A stretch of DNA of 7,571 nucleotides from Bacillota bacterium (GTDB lineage Bacteria; Bacillota_I; Bacilli_A; RFN20; CAG-826): positions 1 to 7,571 of the forward strand of contig DOQE01000017.1 in NCBI GenBank assembly GCA_003512585.1, read 5' to 3'. The first letter of the stretch is position 1. The number at the start of each line of letters is the position of its first letter. The position numbers and the translations under genes were made by a program. A model generated the notes under the pieces. It saw only the letters and a list, made by a program, of their open reading frames with translations. It was not told the origin of the DNA and made no database searches. Positions 4,536-7,571 of the stretch are shown here, piece by piece.

Positions 4536-6614
4536 ATGGAAAAGAAAGAATTAAACGAAAAAGAAATAAATGAATCTTCTTCCGATTTCGAATTCGTTCA
4601 AATCGATGAATCGATTCACGATAAAAAATTCGATACTAAACCAACTACGTATTTAAAAGATGCAATAAAACGTTTCTTTAAAAACCGTTCCTCGGTTGTG
4701 GCTGGAGCGATTTTGTTTACCCTCATTGCCATGGCTATCATTGTTCCTTCTACCAATAAAAGCGATATCAATGCTCCAAATGACTTGATAAAATATTTGC
4801 CTCCTAAGTGGTTTAGTGGGGACATGGGTGGATTTTTAGATGGCACTGGGAAGGTTGAAAATATTGTTCTTGACCCAGAAACAAAGCAACTCCCCGCAGA
4901 TTCAGATTATAAAGAATATGCCGTAATTGGGGATATATCTACAAAAGAAAGTTATGCCAACCAATTAGATAGGTCTGTTTCTAAATATGGAAAAGGCGGG
5001 GCAGTTACGATTGAAAATGCCTCGACTAAAAACAAGGAAGGGCATTGGGATCCTAGCGATGGAGGCATCTGGTCTCCTATAGTTAATCTTGGCTTAACTG
5101 AAACTGACCCAATTTCTTATACGGTTAATATCGATAGGAATTTTGTTTTGGACAATAAAGCTAGTGGTACAACATTAAAGGTTAACCTTTCATTTGTTAC
5201 CACATTGGATAATAAGGATTACTTTATTAAACTTGCTTCTTTTGAAGATATAAATGCAGAAACCGCTTTTGTTAATGAAACAATTGATGGAGAAGAAGCA
5301 GAAATTATTAAACTAGAAAACAATGACGTTGCCGCCAAAATTAAAGAAGATGAAAACTTCGCTTCTTCTAATTCTGTCGACGGTAGGTTTGCCATTGTTA
5401 TTGAAGCGCCTTCTACTGAAGCCGATTCGGTAAATAAGCTTTTTGTTAGGAACGTTACTTGCTCATCTTCTTCTTTAATATCGGCTACTTGGACCGATTC
5501 TACGAAGATGGCTACCGGAATTGATAATGCGACTGACGGATATTTTTCTAGAATTGCCGATAACACCAAGATATCCGTTTACCATAGCTTGGTAACATAT
5601 GGTAGTTTCCGTTATGACTATTACGCGGCTGTTTTTGGAGAAATAGAGAAAGAATTCACAGAAGCCGATATAGAAGAGTATCAAAAAGAGGGCTGGATGA
5701 GTTATGAATGGAACCCAAATAAGGGGTCTAATTTAGCTCCTGGCGAATTTACTTTGACCGAAGAAGGGGAAAAATATTGCCCTTTGCGTAGCGTCATTTC
5801 TCAAGATAGCCCTTATAATCCTCTTAATCCTGATGACCCAGAGCTTTCTAAAAGAAGTGTTCGCGGCACCTATTCTCTTTATAGAGATTTATTCAAAAAT
5901 AATAAAATCGCGACTTGCGAGATGCCAAAATATTTCTTTGGTACAGATTCTCATGGTTATGATTTCTTTAAGCTAGTTTTCTCTGGCTTGCTTACTTCTC
6001 TTGGATTAGGTTTGTTAAGCGCCACAATCAATATATTCATTGGTTTGATTTGGGGAGCGATTTCTGGGTATTTCGGCGGTTGGGTCGATTTGCTTATGGA
6101 ACGTATTTGCGAAATATTGGGCGGTATGCCTTGGATAGTCATGATGACTTTGATTGTCTTGCTTCTTGGCTCTAATTTCTGGACTTTCCTTTTGGCTTTA
6201 TGTTTAACCGGATGGATGGGCGTAGCTAGCGAGACTAGAAGCCAATTCTATAGATATAAACGAAGGGAATACGTTCTTGCTTCTAGGACTTTAGGCGCAA
6301 GTGATGCTAGGTTAATTTTCAAACATATTTTGCCAAATGGCATCGGGACTATCATTACAGGTGCTGTCTTAATGATTCCTTCCGTTATCTTTACCGAAGC
6401 TAATATTTCTTACTTATTGCCAGCTGCCTTATCTTTCTCTGGAGGACAAAGCTTTGGTGTTACCTTATCCAATGTTCAAGGCGATTTGAACCAATATCCA
6501 TATCTTATCGTATCGGCTTCCGTTGTAATGGCCTTGATTATGATTTGCTTCAACCTATTCGGAAACGGTTTAAGGGATGCCTTTAACCCAAGTTTGAAAG
6601 GAGCGGATGAATAA
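4536..6614 (+). CDS. oppC: Oligopeptide ABC transporter permease (OppC-like) with giant extracytoplasmic insertion
   Basis: The second channel subunit. The first 50 residues are cytoplasmic and acidic, then FFKNRS (47-52) and helix 1 (about 53-71) match an OppC N-terminus. The OppC core resumes at FGTDSHGYDFF (468-478), the equivalent of the family's FGTD..GRD.F motif. Further helices follow (about 480-510, 518-545, 548-565, 602-622, 655-678). The EAA loop is ASRTLGASD...KHILPN (582-601) and the end is GNGLRDAFNPSLK (676-688). Between helix 1 and FGTD lie about 395 residues not found in ordinary OppC proteins of about 300 residues. Both flanks are in one frame without a break, so this is a true insertion, not two genes. 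Membrane topology places it outside the cell. It has no obvious helices long enough to cross the membrane, is rich in alternating hydrophobic/polar strands, and has three cysteines (309, 415, 461). The ribosome binding site is weak, which suggests coupling to oppB three bases upstream. Confidence 0.9.
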   Translation: MEKKELNEKEINESSSDFEFVQIDESIHDKKFDTKPTTYLKDAIKRFFKNRSSVVAGAILFTLIAMAIIVPSTNKSDINAPNDLIKYLPPKWFSGDMGGFLDGTGKVENIVLDPETKQLPADSDYKEYAVIGDISTKESYANQLDRSVSKYGKGGAVTIENASTKNKEGHWDPSDGGIWSPIVNLGLTETDPISYTVNIDRNFVLDNKASGTTLKVNLSFVTTLDNKDYFIKLASFEDINAETAFVNETIDGEEAEIIKLENNDVAAKIKEDENFASSNSVDGRFAIVIEAPSTEADSVNKLFVRNVTCSSSSLISATWTDSTKMATGIDNATDGYFSRIADNTKISVYHSLVTYGSFRYDYYAAVFGEIEKEFTEADIEEYQKEGWMSYEWNPNKGSNLAPGEFTLTEEGEKYCPLRSVISQDSPYNPLNPDDPELSKRSVRGTYSLYRDLFKNNKIATCEMPKYFFGTDSHGYDFFKLVFSGLLTSLGLGLLSATINIFIGLIWGAISGYFGGWVDLLMERICEILGGMPWIVMMTLIVLLLGSNFWTFLLALCLTGWMGVASETRSQFYRYKRREYVLASRTLGASDARLIFKHILPNGIGTIITGAVLMIPSVIFTEANISYLLPAALSFSGGQSFGVTLSNVQGDLNQYPYLIVSASVVMALIMICFNLFGNGLRDAFNPSLKGADE
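6598..6603 (+). promoter_or_regulatory. Ribosome binding site of oppD inside the oppC end
   Basis: AAGGAG lies within the last oppC codons. It is 3 bases before an ATG at 6607 and 12 bases before an in-frame ATG at 6616. The spacings in oppA (9) and oppB (10) make 6616 the better start. The 6607 start would overlap the oppC stop by eight bases and add three residues (MNN). Confidence 0.7.
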
Positions 6615-6615
6615 T

Positions 6616-7571
6616 ATGAAATATCAAACAATCAATTATCCTTTTGAAACAGGGGAAAATCCCAATAATAAAGAAATTGTTTTATCGGTAAGGAATCTGG
6701 CAATTTCTTTTAAAACAGATGCAGGGTATGTTCATGCCGTAAGAGGGGTTTCCTTTGATTTATATAAGGGCGAGACTCTTTGCATAGTCGGAGAATCTGG
6801 CTCAGGGAAGTCTGTTACTAATAAAACCATTATGGGCATTCTTCCAAAAACTGCCCATATCGATTCTGGCTCTGTTTTATACGAAGGCGAAGATTTAACC
6901 AAGGTATCTGAAGACGAGTTCCATAAAATAAGGGGAACTAAAATTGGAATGATTTTCCAAGATCCTCTTTCTTCTCTTAACCCCATTATGAAAATTGGTA
7001 AGCAAATTACCGAAGTCATGCTTATTAATGGGAATCATTTAAAAAGTTATTTCAATGAACTCATAAATGAAGAATTCATTAAATTAAAAAATGATCAACG
7101 TATGCTTCGCCTTGAAAAAGATGAGACAAATCGAAAAATTGCTTCCATTAAAGCTGAGATAAAATCCTATAAAAAAGGAAAGAAAAAAGAAGAAATAGAA
7201 CAATCTTTTATCGATTCTAAAAATAAGGAAATAAAGCAAATTTCTTTAGAAGGAAAAAATAAAGGCAAAGAGCTTTCTTTAATTATTGCAGAGGATAAAA
7301 AGGCTTTATCCAAAGCCAAAAAAGATGCAAGAAAGAAAGTAAACATTAAAAGAAAAGATATTTATTCAAGGCATTTTGCCGCTTTAAAACCTCTTTTTTC
7401 TAAATTTAGCAAATTTAGCGAATTCTATGATTCTTTCTTGCAAGAACATAGACGTTTCATTTCTGAACTTAGGGTTACCCATAAAGAAGCAAAGGATAGG
7501 GCTTTAAAGATAATGGCGGAAGTTGGCATCCCCGAGCCAGAAAGAAGATTTAATCAATATCCATTTGAATT
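6616..7571 (+). CDS. oppD: Oligopeptide ABC transporter ATP-binding protein (OppD-like), 3' truncated by window end
   Basis: The ATPase subunit that binds the cytoplasmic coupling loops of OppB/OppC. The frame runs open for 318 codons to the edge of the window. Visible are the nucleotide-stacking aromatic Tyr38 before the AVRGVSF strand, the Walker A GESGSGKS (59-66), and the Q-loop FQDPLSSLNP (114-123), the latter typical of OppD/DppD. Normally the Q-loop is followed within about 20 residues by a helix and EVGIPEPERR. Here that piece (302-311) comes about 145 residues late. The extra stretch (about 143-287) is strongly charged with Lys and Glu, has very few Gly or Pro and reads as long helices, perhaps a coiled coil. 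The signature LSGGQ, Walker B and H-loop would lie beyond 7571 and are not seen. The ATG at 6616 follows the oppC stop by one base. A second ATPase, OppF, is expected downstream. Confidence 0.9.
   Translation, partial: MKYQTINYPFETGENPNNKEIVLSVRNLAISFKTDAGYVHAVRGVSFDLYKGETLCIVGESGSGKSVTNKTIMGILPKTAHIDSGSVLYEGEDLTKVSEDEFHKIRGTKIGMIFQDPLSSLNPIMKIGKQITEVMLINGNHLKSYFNELINEEFIKLKNDQRMLRLEKDETNRKIASIKAEIKSYKKGKKKEEIEQSFIDSKNKEIKQISLEGKNKGKELSLIIAEDKKALSKAKKDARKKVNIKRKDIYSRHFAALKPLFSKFSKFSEFYDSFLQEHRRFISELRVTHKEAKDRALKIMAEVGIPEPERRFNQYPFE

Noticed and set aside
5219..5569. 116-residue open frame on the - strand inside the oppC insertion
   Set aside because: The oppC frame is continuous through it and has family motifs on both sides. 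The antisense product is Ser/Ala/Leu low-complexity with no recognisable domain or ribosome binding site.
4758..5933. OppC insertion as two fused or wrongly joined genes
   Set aside because: Helix 1 with FFKNRS before it and the FGTD core after it are in the same frame without stops, and each is incomplete alone. An insertion is the simpler reading.
6732..7019. 95-residue - strand open frame opposite oppD
   Set aside because: The + strand here encodes Walker A and Q-loop in a continuous frame. The antisense frame is a by-product.
629..7571. Mycoplasma-type code with TGA as Trp
   Set aside because: Trp codons checked in oppA are all TGG, and no in-frame TGA occurs in the four genes.
1..7571. 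CRISPR array, tRNA/rRNA genes, insertion sequences or phage genes
   Set aside because: No spaced repeats, cloverleaf sequence, transposase or integrase frame, or terminal inverted repeats were seen. The window is accounted for by the small membrane gene and the Opp locus.

Overview
The window carries most of an oligopeptide-type ABC importer locus, all on the + strand, from an AT-rich Gram-positive or wall-less (Bacillota/Mollicutes-like) bacterium. The taxonomic hint rests on AT-rich intergenic DNA, strong AAGGAG-type ribosome binding sites, a lipoprotein rather than a periplasmic binding protein, and a DUF3899-like small membrane protein. Every tryptophan codon I checked in the binding protein is TGG and no reading frame contains TGA, so the standard bacterial code fits and a Mycoplasma-type code is not indicated. 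I cannot name a genus.

Layout: positions 1-80 hold no assignable gene. Positions 81-482 encode a three-helix membrane protein resembling DUF3899, closed by an AT-rich hairpin plus an eight-T tract (476-534) that overlaps its stop codon. A short intergenic region follows, with a GC-rich inverted repeat around a possible -10 box (555-578). Next is a very large lipoprotein binding protein of SBP_bac_5 type (oppA-like, 629-3256). An intercistronic terminator (3274-3313), a palindrome (3325-3344) and an extended -10 promoter (3351-3359) separate it from the permease/ATPase genes: oppB-like (3408-4532), oppC-like (4536-6614) and oppD-like (6616 to the window end, truncated). The last three are packed within a few bases of each other. 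An oppF-like second ATPase probably follows outside the window, but it is not seen.

How it works (family knowledge): the lipoprotein captures peptide outside the membrane and delivers it to the OppB/OppC channel, which two cytoplasmic ATPases drive. The terminator and fresh promoter after oppA suggest that binding protein and transporter core are expressed at different levels.

The unusual part is architecture. All four subunits are enlarged relative to textbook Opp proteins: OppA by N- and C-terminal extra sequence (875 residues), OppB by about 50 residues in the first outside loop, OppC by nearly 400 residues in its first outside loop (692 instead of about 300), and OppD by about 145 lysine/glutamate-rich, probably helical residues between the Q-loop and the signature-motif region. 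These insertions, above all the OppC outside domain and the OppD helical insert, are the best candidates for something undescribed.
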